From JBEVNX01 sp040507895 (GTDB lineage Bacteria; Desulfobacterota; Binatia; JACPRU01): a stretch of 8,362 nucleotides of DNA. Of the stretch, positions 1-5,950 are shown piece by piece; the first letter of the stretch is position 1, and each line of letters starts with the position of its first letter. The position numbers and the translations under genes were made by a program. The stretch is from NCBI GenBank assembly GCA_040507895.1, contig JBEVNX010000100.1, positions 1 through 8,362 on the forward strand. Reading direction: 5' to 3'. The notes under the pieces are model-generated. The model saw only the letters and a list, made by a program, of their open reading frames with translations, made no database searches and had not been told where the DNA came from.

Positions 1-625
1 ACGCATCGACGAATTGCGCTTGCACTTCGGCGAGCTTCGGCTCGCGGCCGAGCTCACGCGCCATCGACGTCACCTCCACGCCCGGGATGGCGCACGGTAC
101 GATCGCTCGGAAGTATTCGAGGTCGGTCGTCACGTTGAGCGCCACGCCGTGGTAGGTCACCCAGCGACGCACGCCGACACCGATGGAGGCGATCTTTCGT
201 CCCGCGACCCAAACTCCGGTCTTGCCGGCGGCGCGGTTCCCGCTGATTCCAAAGCGGACGAGCGTGCGAATCAGCACATCCTCGAGGTGGCGGAGGTAGC
301 GGTGGAGGTCGCGGCCTTCGCGGTCGAGCGAGAGGATCGGGTAGGCGACGAGCTGCCCCGGTCCGTGAAACGTCGCATCGCCCCCCCGGCTGACCCGGAA
401 CAGCGGCACGCCGAGCCGCTCGGGCGCGCCACGCAGGTTCGCCTCGTCGCCGCCGCGCCCGATGGTGTAGACGGGGGGGTGCTCGACGAGCAGCAGCTTC
501 TCGCTGCCACCCGCCCCCACCGCTTCCAGGACAGCTTCCTGCCGCTCGAGCGCTCTGCCGTATTCCAGCGTTCCGAGCTCGACGACGTTGAGAGCGCGGA
601 CGGCTTCGGTGGCCGCGACCGTCAC
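1..625 (-). CDS. lipB: Octanoyltransferase LipB (C-terminal end cut by window edge)
   Basis: LipB moves the octanoyl group from octanoyl-ACP to the lipoyl-domain lysine of 2-oxoacid dehydrogenase E2 subunits and GcvH, in the cytoplasm; LipA then adds the sulfurs. The reading frame is open from a GTG at 625 to the left edge, giving 208 residues without a stop. The family is usually about 210-230 residues, so little is missing. Visible signatures are the RGGDATFHGPGQLVAYPI block (about residues 80-97), the GRKIASIGV block with the conserved lysine at 144, and PCAIPGVEVTSM with the catalytic cysteine at 178. The GTG overlaps the TGA of the upstream E2 gene by 4 bases, and a TGAGG (634-638) lies 8 bases before it, which supports this start and translational coupling. 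Identification is near certain from these motifs; only the far C-terminus is unseen. Confidence 0.96.
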   Translation of the reverse strand, partial: MTVAATEAVRALNVVELGTLEYGRALERQEAVLEAVGAGGSEKLLLVEHPPVYTIGRGGDEANLRGAPERLGVPLFRVSRGGDATFHGPGQLVAYPILSLDREGRDLHRYLRHLEDVLIRTLVRFGISGNRAAGKTGVWVAGRKIASIGVGVRRWVTYHGVALNVTTDLEYFRAIVPCAIPGVEVTSMARELGREPKLAEVQAQFVDA

Positions 626-1770
626 AGCGCGAGCCTCAGCGGATCCTCGAGCATCGCCTTCAAGGTCTGCAGAAACTGCGCGGCCTCCGCGCCGTCGATG
701 ACGCGGTGATCGGACGACATCGTCACGCGCATCGTTTGACGCGCGACGACTTCGCCATCGCGCACGACCGCCCGCTCGGCCATCGAGCCGACCGCCAGGA
801 CCGCAGCCTGTGGCGGATTGATGACCGCAGCGAACTCTTCGATCGGGTACATCCCGAGGTTCGAGACCGTGAAGGTGCCGCCCGAGAGGTCGCCGCCCTC
901 GGCTTTGCCGGTGCGTACGCGCTCCACGACGGCGCGCGCCGTCTCGGCGATCGCGAAGAGGTCCTTCGACTCGCAGTCGTGTACGACCGGTACGATCAAG
1001 CCCTCGTCGAGCGCGACCGCGATGCCGAGATGGATGCCGCCGGAGAACTCGACGGCGTCCTCTCCCGCGTAGCGAGCGTTGATGCGCGGATGCTCGGCGA
1101 GCGCGAGCGTGACCGCGCGCAGCAGCAGGTGCGTGTAGCTCACCGGCCGATCGGGATGCGCCGCGGCGAGTCCTTTCTTGAGGCGCGCGCATTCCGTCAT
1201 GTCGATGTCTGCGCTCATGTAGAAGTGCGGCACGTCCCGCTTGCTCTCGGCCATGCGGCGGGCCACGGTGCGGCGGATCTTCGAGAGCTCTTCGCGCCCC
1301 CGGGTCGCGGCAGCCGCTGGGCGTGCTGACGCGGGAGCCGGCGCAGGCGGGAGAACCGTCCGCTCCGTCCGCGCCGCCGCCGGGCGCGGGCCGAGCGGCC
1401 GCGCGGGCTGCGGGCGCGGCGGGACGATGGGACGAGGTCCGGGCCGCTCCGGCATCGGCGGCCGAGTGACGCTCTTCGGCGCGGTTGCTTCAGCGGCCGC
1501 CGCGCCCTTCTCGCTCTTGGCCGCCGCTGGCTTGGAATCGTCGTCGGTCAATTGCGCGATCGACTCGCCGACCGCCGCCGAGTCACCCTCCTCGACGAGG
1601 ATCTTGCCGAGCACGCCCGCGGCCTCCGCTTCGAGCTCCATGTCCGCCTTGTCCGTCTCGACCTCGGCGAGCACGTCTCCCACGGCGATGTGGTCGCCCG
1701 GCTTCTTCAGCCAACGGAGGATCTTCCCTTCCTCCATCGTATCACTGAGCTTCGGCATCACGACGTCCAC
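622..1770 (-). CDS. Lipoyl-domain 2-oxoacid dehydrogenase E2 acyltransferase without a visible subunit-binding domain
   Basis: This is the E2 acyltransferase of a pyruvate-type 2-oxoacid dehydrogenase complex (382 residues); it passes the acyl group from the lipoyl arm to CoA. The N-terminal lipoyl domain (1-75) carries the acceptor lysine 41 in ETDKADMELEAE. A linker rich in Pro, Ala and Arg follows (about 76-158). The catalytic domain (about 160-382) ends with DHRVIDGA, with active-site His355 and Asp359. The peripheral subunit-binding domain that normally holds E1/E3 is not recognisable in the linker. I chose the GTG at 1770, although an in-frame start at 1878 exists, because GGAGGT (1780-1785) lies 9 bases upstream, the lipoyl domain starts immediately, and the longer form would overlap rnhB. 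It sits 71 bases after rnhB and overlaps lipB by 4. Whether it serves pyruvate or a branched-chain oxoacid cannot be told; E1 and E3 are not in the window. Confidence 0.93.
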   Translation of the reverse strand: MDVVMPKLSDTMEEGKILRWLKKPGDHIAVGDVLAEVETDKADMELEAEAAGVLGKILVEEGDSAAVGESIAQLTDDDSKPAAAKSEKGAAAAEATAPKSVTRPPMPERPGPRPIVPPRPQPARPLGPRPAAARTERTVLPPAPAPASARPAAAATRGREELSKIRRTVARRMAESKRDVPHFYMSADIDMTECARLKKGLAAAHPDRPVSYTHLLLRAVTLALAEHPRINARYAGEDAVEFSGGIHLGIAVALDEGLIVPVVHDCESKDLFAIAETARAVVERVRTGKAEGGDLSGGTFTVSNLGMYPIEEFAAVINPPQAAVLAVGSMAERAVVRDGEVVARQTMRVTMSSDHRVIDGAEAAQFLQTLKAMLEDPLRLAL

Positions 1771-1841
1771 GGACAGGTCACCTCCGGCTCGTCGAGGATA
1801 CCCGACCCGGCGAGCGACCGGAACAACCGCTCCGCCGGCCC
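1771..1841 (-). promoter_or_regulatory. Gap between rnhB and E2 with E2 ribosome binding site and weak promoter-like elements
   Basis: The clear element in this 71-base gap is GGAGGT at 1780-1785, 9 bases before the GTG of E2. Read on the minus strand, a TTCCGG and a TATCCT separated by 17 bases resemble a weak -35/-10 pair, so an internal promoter for E2-lipB is possible but unproven. Confidence is high for the ribosome binding site and low for the promoter. Confidence 0.4.
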
Positions 1842-2459
1842 TCAGAGAAGGGTGAACGATCGGCGGTGCGCCGGACAAGGACCGAGGCGGCGGATCGCTT
1901 CACGGTGCTCGACGGTGGCGTATCCGGCGTGACCGGCGAATCCGTAGCCTGGATGGGCATGCTCGAGCTCGCTCATCAAGCGATCGCGGTACACTTTGGC
2001 GACCACCGAAGCGGCCGCGATGGAATAGACGCGCGCGTCGCCCTTGACGAAATCCATCTGCGGGACCGCGAGCCCGGGAATGGTGCGGCCGTCGACCAGG
2101 ACGTGGCGGGGCAGCTCGCCGAGGGAGGCGACCGCGCGCCGCATCGCCTCGAGCCCGGCCTGGTAGATGTTGAGCGCGTCGATCTCGGCGACGGTCGCCA
2201 CGCCGACGCCCACGGCGATCGCCACACGGCGAATCTCCGCCTCGACACGCTCGCGCACGGGGCGGCTGAGCGCCTTCGAATCGTCGACATCCTCGACCAG
2301 CGGATGCGCGGGCAGAATCACCGCGGCGGCCACCACCGGACCGGCGAGTGGTCCCATGCCCGCCTCGTCGACGCCGGCGACCGGCGTGATCCCCACCTGC
2401 TCGAGCAGCCGCTCGTGCGAACGCAGCTCCGCCAGCCTGCGACGCTCCTCTCGGTCCAC
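1842..2459 (-). CDS. rnhB: Ribonuclease HII
   Basis: RNase HII cuts the RNA strand of RNA/DNA hybrids and removes single ribonucleotides from DNA, in the cytoplasm. The protein is 205 residues, normal for the family. The signature AGVDEAGMGPLAGPVVAA gives catalytic Asp31 and Glu32; Asp123 (LVDGR) and Asp141 (KGDARVYSIAAASVVAKV) complete the DEDD set, and their spacings (92 and 18 residues) equal those of the E. coli enzyme. The usual Arg of GRGPLAG is Met here, a mild variation. The start is a GTG at 2459 without a clear ribosome binding site; the segment ERLLEQVGITPVAG before the first motif is a normal family N-terminus, which argues against a shorter form. It is first in the rnhB-E2-lipB unit and divergent from the SRPBCC gene. 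Confidence 0.96.
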   Translation of the reverse strand: MDREERRRLAELRSHERLLEQVGITPVAGVDEAGMGPLAGPVVAAAVILPAHPLVEDVDDSKALSRPVRERVEAEIRRVAIAVGVGVATVAEIDALNIYQAGLEAMRRAVASLGELPRHVLVDGRTIPGLAVPQMDFVKGDARVYSIAAASVVAKVYRDRLMSELEHAHPGYGFAGHAGYATVEHREAIRRLGPCPAHRRSFTLL

Positions 2460-2576
2460 GCTGATGCGGAGGTATCACAAGCGGGCGCCGAGCGTCGAAC
2501 GTTTCCCCAGCGCTTGTCCCAGCACCTCCTTTTCTGGGAAGTTCGGGCGAGCTGGCCCCGGAAGGAGCGTTTACAA
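2460..2576. promoter_or_regulatory. Divergent intergenic region between rnhB and the SRPBCC gene
   Basis: This 117-base region must hold the start signals for both divergent units. On the plus strand GGAAGGAG (2560-2567) is the ribosome binding site of the gene at 2577. A 6-bp perfect stem, TCCCAG (2517-2522) with CTGGGA (2534-2539), encloses an 11-base loop containing CACCTCCTT, a match to the conserved 3' end of 16S rRNA. CTCCTT (2526-2531) is exactly complementary to AAGGAG (2562-2567). I could not pick a convincing -10/-35 pair for either direction. Confidence 0.4.
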
Positions 2577-3032
2577 ATGCCTCGCACGATTCAGTCCGCA
2601 GCCTTCTTGCCGGCGCCGCCGGACCGGCTGTTCGACATGTATCTCGACCCCGCGGCGCACGCGGCGATCACAGGCGCGCCGGTCGAGATCTCGGCGCGAG
2701 CCGGCGCGCGCTTCCGCGCCTTCGACGATCGCCTGAGCGGCACGATCCTTCACCTCGTGCCGAAGAAGTTGATCGTTCAGACGTGGCGCTCGGTCAACTT
2801 CTCTCCCACCGACTTCGAATCCACGTTGATCCTGACGTTCTGGCCGCAAGGCGAGGGCGCCCGCATCGACCTCGTCCAGGTCAACGTCTCGGATCAGGAC
2901 TACGCCGGCGTGAGCCAGGGCTGGGAGAAGTACTACTGGACGCCGTGGCGAGAGTACCTCACGAGACCCGAGCTGCCGCACTCGCGCGGCGGCCGCGATC
3001 GGGCGGTCGGGCCATCGCGCGGGGAGAAATGA
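2577..3032 (+). CDS. SRPBCC / AHSA1-like domain protein
   Basis: A 151-residue soluble protein of the SRPBCC (START/Bet v1-like) superfamily, AHSA1-like branch, small helix-grip folds that bind hydrophobic ligands or act as accessory factors. Family hallmarks are the N-terminal strand followed by PPDRLFDMYLDPAAHAAITG (about 14-33), the central strand region SGTILHLVPKKLIVQTWR (54-71), and the C-terminal helix with GWEKYYWTPWREYL (115-128). The last 20 residues are Arg/Gly-rich and probably disordered. The ATG at 2577 has GGAG 9 bases upstream. Its TGA overlaps the next gene's ATG in an ATGA arrangement, so the two are likely co-translated. The specific ligand cannot be inferred. Family assignment is by pattern recognition, without an alignment. 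Confidence 0.85.
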   Translation: MPRTIQSAAFLPAPPDRLFDMYLDPAAHAAITGAPVEISARAGARFRAFDDRLSGTILHLVPKKLIVQTWRSVNFSPTDFESTLILTFWPQGEGARIDLVQVNVSDQDYAGVSQGWEKYYWTPWREYLTRPELPHSRGGRDRAVGPSRGEK

Positions 3033-3577
3033 GCCGGATGATGCGCGTCGCCCAAGCGGCCGACGTACCCGTCCTTCGGGAGCTGATCGCCCGCTCGGCG
3101 CGCGGGCTCAGCGTCGGCTACTACACCCCGGCGCAGACGGAAGCCGCTGTCCGTTACGTCTTCGGCGTCGACTCGCAGCTGATCGCCGACGGCACCTACT
3201 TCGTCGTCGAGGAGGGCGGCGCCGTCGTCGCGTGCGGCGGTTGGAGCCGGCGGCGCACGCTCTTCGGCGGCGACCAGGCGAAAACCGCCGTCGACCCGTT
3301 GCTCGATCCCGCGATCGAGCCAGCACGGATCCGGGCGTTCTTCGTGGATCCCCGCCACGCCCGCCAAGGCCTCGGCCGGCGGCTGGTCGACGAATGTACC
3401 CGCGCGGCGCGCGCGGCGGGCTTCGGGAGCCTCGAGCTCGTAGCCACCCTTCCGGGCGAGCCGCTCTACGCCGCCGCGGGCTTCACGGTCAGCGAGCGCT
3501 TTGAGCTCACGCTTCCCGGCGATGTTCGCGTACCGGTCGCACGCATGCGCCGGGAGCTCGAACACCGTTCGCCGTAG
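3029..3577 (+). CDS. GNAT-family N-acetyltransferase
   Basis: A 182-residue acyltransferase of the GNAT superfamily, which transfers an acyl group from acyl-CoA to an amine; the acceptor is unknown. The acetyl-CoA binding motif A is visible as RAFFVDPRHARQGLGRRLVDE (about 102-122, with the GLG turn at 114-116). It is followed by the strand LELVATLPGEPLYAAAGF (135-152), whose Tyr147 and Gly151-Phe152 are the usual C-terminal YxxxGF feature. The first 30 residues have the typical beta1/alpha1 pattern (MRVAQAADVPVLRELIARS). The start is taken as the ATG at 3029, overlapping the SRPBCC stop, but GGGGAG at 3021-3026 is only 2 bases away; the ATG codons at 3038 or 3041 fit the binding site better and would remove 3-4 residues. 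It is coupled to the SRPBCC gene and separated by 114 bases from the hydrolase. Confidence 0.88.
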   Translation: MSRMMRVAQAADVPVLRELIARSARGLSVGYYTPAQTEAAVRYVFGVDSQLIADGTYFVVEEGGAVVACGGWSRRRTLFGGDQAKTAVDPLLDPAIEPARIRAFFVDPRHARQGLGRRLVDECTRAARAAGFGSLELVATLPGEPLYAAAGFTVSERFELTLPGDVRVPVARMRRELEHRSP

Positions 3578-3596
3578 CCGGGCCGGCGGCACCTTC

Positions 3597-3636
3597 GCGG
3601 TCTGCTTCGACCGCCCCCTGCGGCGAATCGCGGGGG
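3597..3636 (+). other. Two consecutive GC-rich hairpins after the GNAT gene
   Basis: GCGGTC (3597-3602) pairs perfectly with GACCGC (3609-3614) around a 6-base loop. Immediately after, CCCCC (3614-3618) pairs with GGGGG (3632-3636), extended inward by GCG/CGC with one bulged T. No T-run follows, so this is not a standard intrinsic terminator; it may still mark the end of the SRPBCC-GNAT transcript or simply reflect high GC. Confidence 0.25.
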
Positions 3637-3649
3637 AACCTACCGGCCA

Positions 3650-3679
3650 TTGCCCGGCGCGGCCTCCCTTGCGTACATT
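3650..3679 (+). promoter_or_regulatory. Candidate sigma70-type promoter for the alpha/beta hydrolase gene
   Basis: TTGCCC (3650-3655) and TACATT (3674-3679) are separated by 18 bases. A start point about 7 bases after the -10 box would leave only about 6 bases before the ATG at 3692, giving a nearly leaderless transcript; this agrees with the absence of a Shine-Dalgarno sequence there. Confidence 0.35.
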
Positions 3680-3691
3680 CCCCGGTGCGCC

Positions 3692-4549
3692 ATGCGGGTC
3701 CTGGTCGACGATGTCCGTCTCTTCTTCGAAGTCGAGGGAGGTCAGCTCGAGCCCCGCGGACCGACGCTGCGCGAGAAGCCGACGCTGCTCGCGCTCCACG
3801 GCGGCCCGGGCTTCGATCATTCGCTGTTGCGGCCTTGGCTCGGAGCGCTCGCCGACGTGGCGCAGGTCGTGTTCATCGACCACCGCGGCAACGGCCGAAG
3901 CGATCGCGGCGGGGCGGATCGCCTCTGCCTCGAACGGTGGGGTAACGACGTTCGCGGATTCTGCGACGCGCTCGACATCCGGTTTCCCATCGTGCTCGGC
4001 GTCTCCTTCGGGGGTTTCGTCGCACAGTCCTACGCGACCCGACATCCCGATCACGTCAAGGGGCTGGTGCTCTGTAACACGGCCGCGCGCTACCGCCCGG
4101 ATCACGTGCTCGGCGCATTCGAGCGCCTCGGCGGACGCACGGCGCGCGACGTCGCGGCAGGCTTCCTCGACCATCCCTCCCCGGAGACGATGAGTGGGTT
4201 CGTCGAGATCTGCCTGCCGCTCTACAACCGCCGGCCGCAAGATCCGGACGTCATGGCCCGCGCGCTGGCCACGGCCAACTTCGGGCTGACCCTGGAGTTC
4301 TTCCGTGGCGAGTGGCGTACGTTCGATTTCCGTCGCGCTCTCGGCGCGCTTCGCTGTCCGACGCTGGTGCTCGCCGGAGCAGAGGATCCGATCACGCCGC
4401 CGAGCGAAAGCGAGGACATCGTCGCGGCGGTCCCACCCGAGCTCGTCCGCTACCGGTGCTTCGCGGGCTCCGGTCACCCGGTCTATCAGGACGATCAAGA
4501 CGGTTTCTTGAGCGTCGTCCGCGAGTTCGTCGAGTCGCTCGGACCGTGA
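3692..4549 (+). CDS. Alpha/beta-fold hydrolase, proline iminopeptidase-like
   Basis: A 285-residue alpha/beta hydrolase with a complete catalytic triad: nucleophile Ser105 in GVSFGG, Asp232 in GAEDPITPP, and His262 in GSGHPVYQD. HGGPG (36-40) is the oxyanion-hole motif typical of prolyl aminopeptidases and related S33-type hydrolases, and DHRGNGRSD (63-71) is the usual strand-4 loop. The region between the nucleophile and the acid (about 130-215) is the lid. Substrate could be an N-terminal proline peptide, an ester or an amide; motifs do not decide. The ATG at 3692 is chosen over an in-frame start at 3650, because the conserved fold begins at residue 1 of this version and the promoter candidate lies inside the longer form. 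No Shine-Dalgarno is visible. The stop is one base before the next ATG, implying coupling to the YCII-domain gene. Confidence 0.9.
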   Translation: MRVLVDDVRLFFEVEGGQLEPRGPTLREKPTLLALHGGPGFDHSLLRPWLGALADVAQVVFIDHRGNGRSDRGGADRLCLERWGNDVRGFCDALDIRFPIVLGVSFGGFVAQSYATRHPDHVKGLVLCNTAARYRPDHVLGAFERLGGRTARDVAAGFLDHPSPETMSGFVEICLPLYNRRPQDPDVMARALATANFGLTLEFFRGEWRTFDFRRALGALRCPTLVLAGAEDPITPPSESEDIVAAVPPELVRYRCFAGSGHPVYQDDQDGFLSVVREFVESLGP

Positions 4550-4550
4550 G

Positions 4551-5393
4551 ATGTCGAACGGCGCTGACCGCCACCCAGGGGCTCACGATGATCTCATGCA
4601 TTGCGGGGTCACACGCGCTCGACGGCGCGCGACGCTCAGCACGTCCATCGTGAGGTACTTCGCCCTCTTCTACGACGTCGTCGAAGACTTCGTGGCGCGC
4701 CGCCAGGCTCACCGCGCCGAGCACCTCTCGATGGCGCTCGGCGCGCATACGCGCGGAGAGTTGGTGCTGGCGGGGGCCCTCGCGGAGCCGGCGGATGGGG
4801 CGCTCCTGGTGTTCCGCTGCGTCGATCGCTCCGTCGCCGAGGACTTCGCGCGGCGCGATCCTTATGTGCGCGCTGGACTGGTGACGCGCTGGACCGTGCG
4901 GCCGTGGTCCGTGGTCATCGGCGGCGAGTCTTCCGATCCTGGGAGCGCCGCCAGCCAAGGCAACGATCCGCTCGTACCGCTTCTCGAGGCCTTCGTCGCC
5001 GGGCTTTCCGAGCCGTGGCTCGAGCAAGCCAGGCGATTTCGGCGGGAGGCCGACGTGTCGATCGGTGAGCTCGGAGCGCATCCGGATCTCGGCGAGCGAC
5101 TGAGACTCATCGTCGAAGATCTTCCGGCGACCGAGTTCGGGGTCTACTACCGCATGTTCGCGGCCCGAACGAAGCGCGGGCGGATCTTCGCCCTCGCGCA
5201 GGGTACCGGGCTCCTCCGCTTGCGCGTCGGCCGGGGCCGCGCCTCCGACGCATATCGCAGCGGAGCCAAGCCGGATGCTGAGCTCGGTCCCGATTGGGTC
5301 GACCTCGATGCCTGGAACCCCGAGCCGACCACCGAGTCGTGGCTCGCGACCCTGCGAGAGCTGGCCACCCTGGCGCGCGCCGCGGCCGATTGA
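4551..5393 (+). CDS. YCII-related domain protein with C-terminal TfoX/YjbR-like region
   Basis: The 280-residue product has two parts. Residues about 34-124 match the YCII pattern (dimeric alpha/beta barrel): VRYFALFYDVV at the first strand, RAEHLSMA with His58, ELVLAGALAEPADGALLVFRC, then EDFARRDPYVRAGL with the DPY motif (103-105), whose Asp with the His is the proposed catalytic pair of this family. Residues about 138-280 are extra. The stretch with VYYRMFAARTKRGRIFALAQ, GLLRLRVG, GAKP, GPDWVDLDAW and a final WLATLRELATLARA resembles the TfoX N-terminal/YjbR-like fold, an assignment of moderate to low confidence. The start is uncertain. The ATG at 4551 follows the hydrolase stop by one base but adds about 33 basic, unconserved residues; an in-frame ATG (4596) and a GTG (4650) nearer the domain exist. 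The reaction is unknown. Confidence 0.78.
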   Translation: MSNGADRHPGAHDDLMHCGVTRARRRATLSTSIVRYFALFYDVVEDFVARRQAHRAEHLSMALGAHTRGELVLAGALAEPADGALLVFRCVDRSVAEDFARRDPYVRAGLVTRWTVRPWSVVIGGESSDPGSAASQGNDPLVPLLEAFVAGLSEPWLEQARRFRREADVSIGELGAHPDLGERLRLIVEDLPATEFGVYYRMFAARTKRGRIFALAQGTGLLRLRVGRGRASDAYRSGAKPDAELGPDWVDLDAWNPEPTTESWLATLRELATLARAAAD

Positions 5394-5434
5394 GGCGCTG
5401 GGCGAGCACGCTCCGGTTGTTGTAAGCATGCCCC

Positions 5435-5944
5435 ATGACGCATTCGCGCTTCCACCTGGCCCAGGCCAACGTCGCGACCATGCGCGCGGCCCTCGAGGAT
5501 CCCATCATGGAGGGATTCCGCTCGCAGCTCGATCGCATCAACGCGCTCGCCGATGCCTCGCCGGGCTTCGTCTGGCGCCTCAAGACCGACGCCGGCAACG
5601 CCACCGATATCCGCGCTTACGAGGACGAGCGCATTCTCTTCAACATGTCGGTGTGGGAGTCGATCCAAGCGCTCCACGCCTACGTGTACCGCAGCGACCA
5701 CGCGGGCCCGCTCCGCGAGCGCCGACAGTGGTTCGTACCGACGGCGGGGCCGACGATCGTGCTGTGGTGGGTCCCTGCTGGTCATCTGCCGACGGTCGAG
5801 GAGGCGAAGCAGCGCTTCGCGCGGCTGCAGTCGCAAGGACCGAGCCCCGAAGCGTTCACGTTCCGCACGGCGTATCCTCCTCCGGGCGCGCCGACGATCA
5901 AGCTTCCCGACGTCGACTGCGCTCTGTGCGCCTCGACCCTCTGA
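5435..5944 (+). CDS. DUF3291 domain-containing protein
   Basis: A 169-residue protein of the DUF3291 family, an antibiotic-monooxygenase-like dimeric alpha/beta barrel without known function. Typical features are HLAQANVATMRAALEDPIM (7-25), GFRSQLDRINALADASPGFVWRL (27-49), ILFNMSVWESIQALHAYVYR (67-86), and IVLWWVPAGHLPTVEEAKQR (108-127). The invariant-looking aromatic and His positions (W47, W74, W111-W112, H117) are all present. Beyond the domain, the last 20 residues are Pro-rich and end in DCALCASTL with a CxxC pair (C162, C165), possibly a metal or redox site or simply tail variation. The ATG at 5435 lies 41 bases after the YCII gene; no Shine-Dalgarno is evident. It is followed after 6 bases by the SnoaL-like gene, so the pair is likely one unit. 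Confidence 0.87.
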   Translation: MTHSRFHLAQANVATMRAALEDPIMEGFRSQLDRINALADASPGFVWRLKTDAGNATDIRAYEDERILFNMSVWESIQALHAYVYRSDHAGPLRERRQWFVPTAGPTIVLWWVPAGHLPTVEEAKQRFARLQSQGPSPEAFTFRTAYPPPGAPTIKLPDVDCALCASTL

Positions 5945-5950
5945 GCGCAC

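Noticed and set aside
14..1329. Long plus-strand open frames opposite lipB and E2
   Set aside because: The minus-strand frames carry complete LipB and E2 signatures; the plus-strand translations show none.
1771..1878. Longer N-terminus for the E2 protein starting at 1878
   Set aside because: It would overlap the end of rnhB and place 36 non-conserved residues before the lipoyl domain, while a good ribosome binding site supports the GTG at 1770.
2514..2545. Possible 16S rRNA 3'-end fragment because of the CACCTCCTT match
   Set aside because: Flanking bases on both sides do not resemble 16S or the 16S-23S spacer; the match is limited to about 9-12 bases.
3597..3636. Intrinsic terminator between the GNAT and hydrolase genes
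   Set aside because: Hairpins are present but no T-run follows; kept only as a low-confidence structural feature.
2933..4498. 521-codon open frame on the minus strand
   Set aside because: Antisense to the GNAT and hydrolase genes, whose motifs are clear; low-complexity translation with no recognisable domain.
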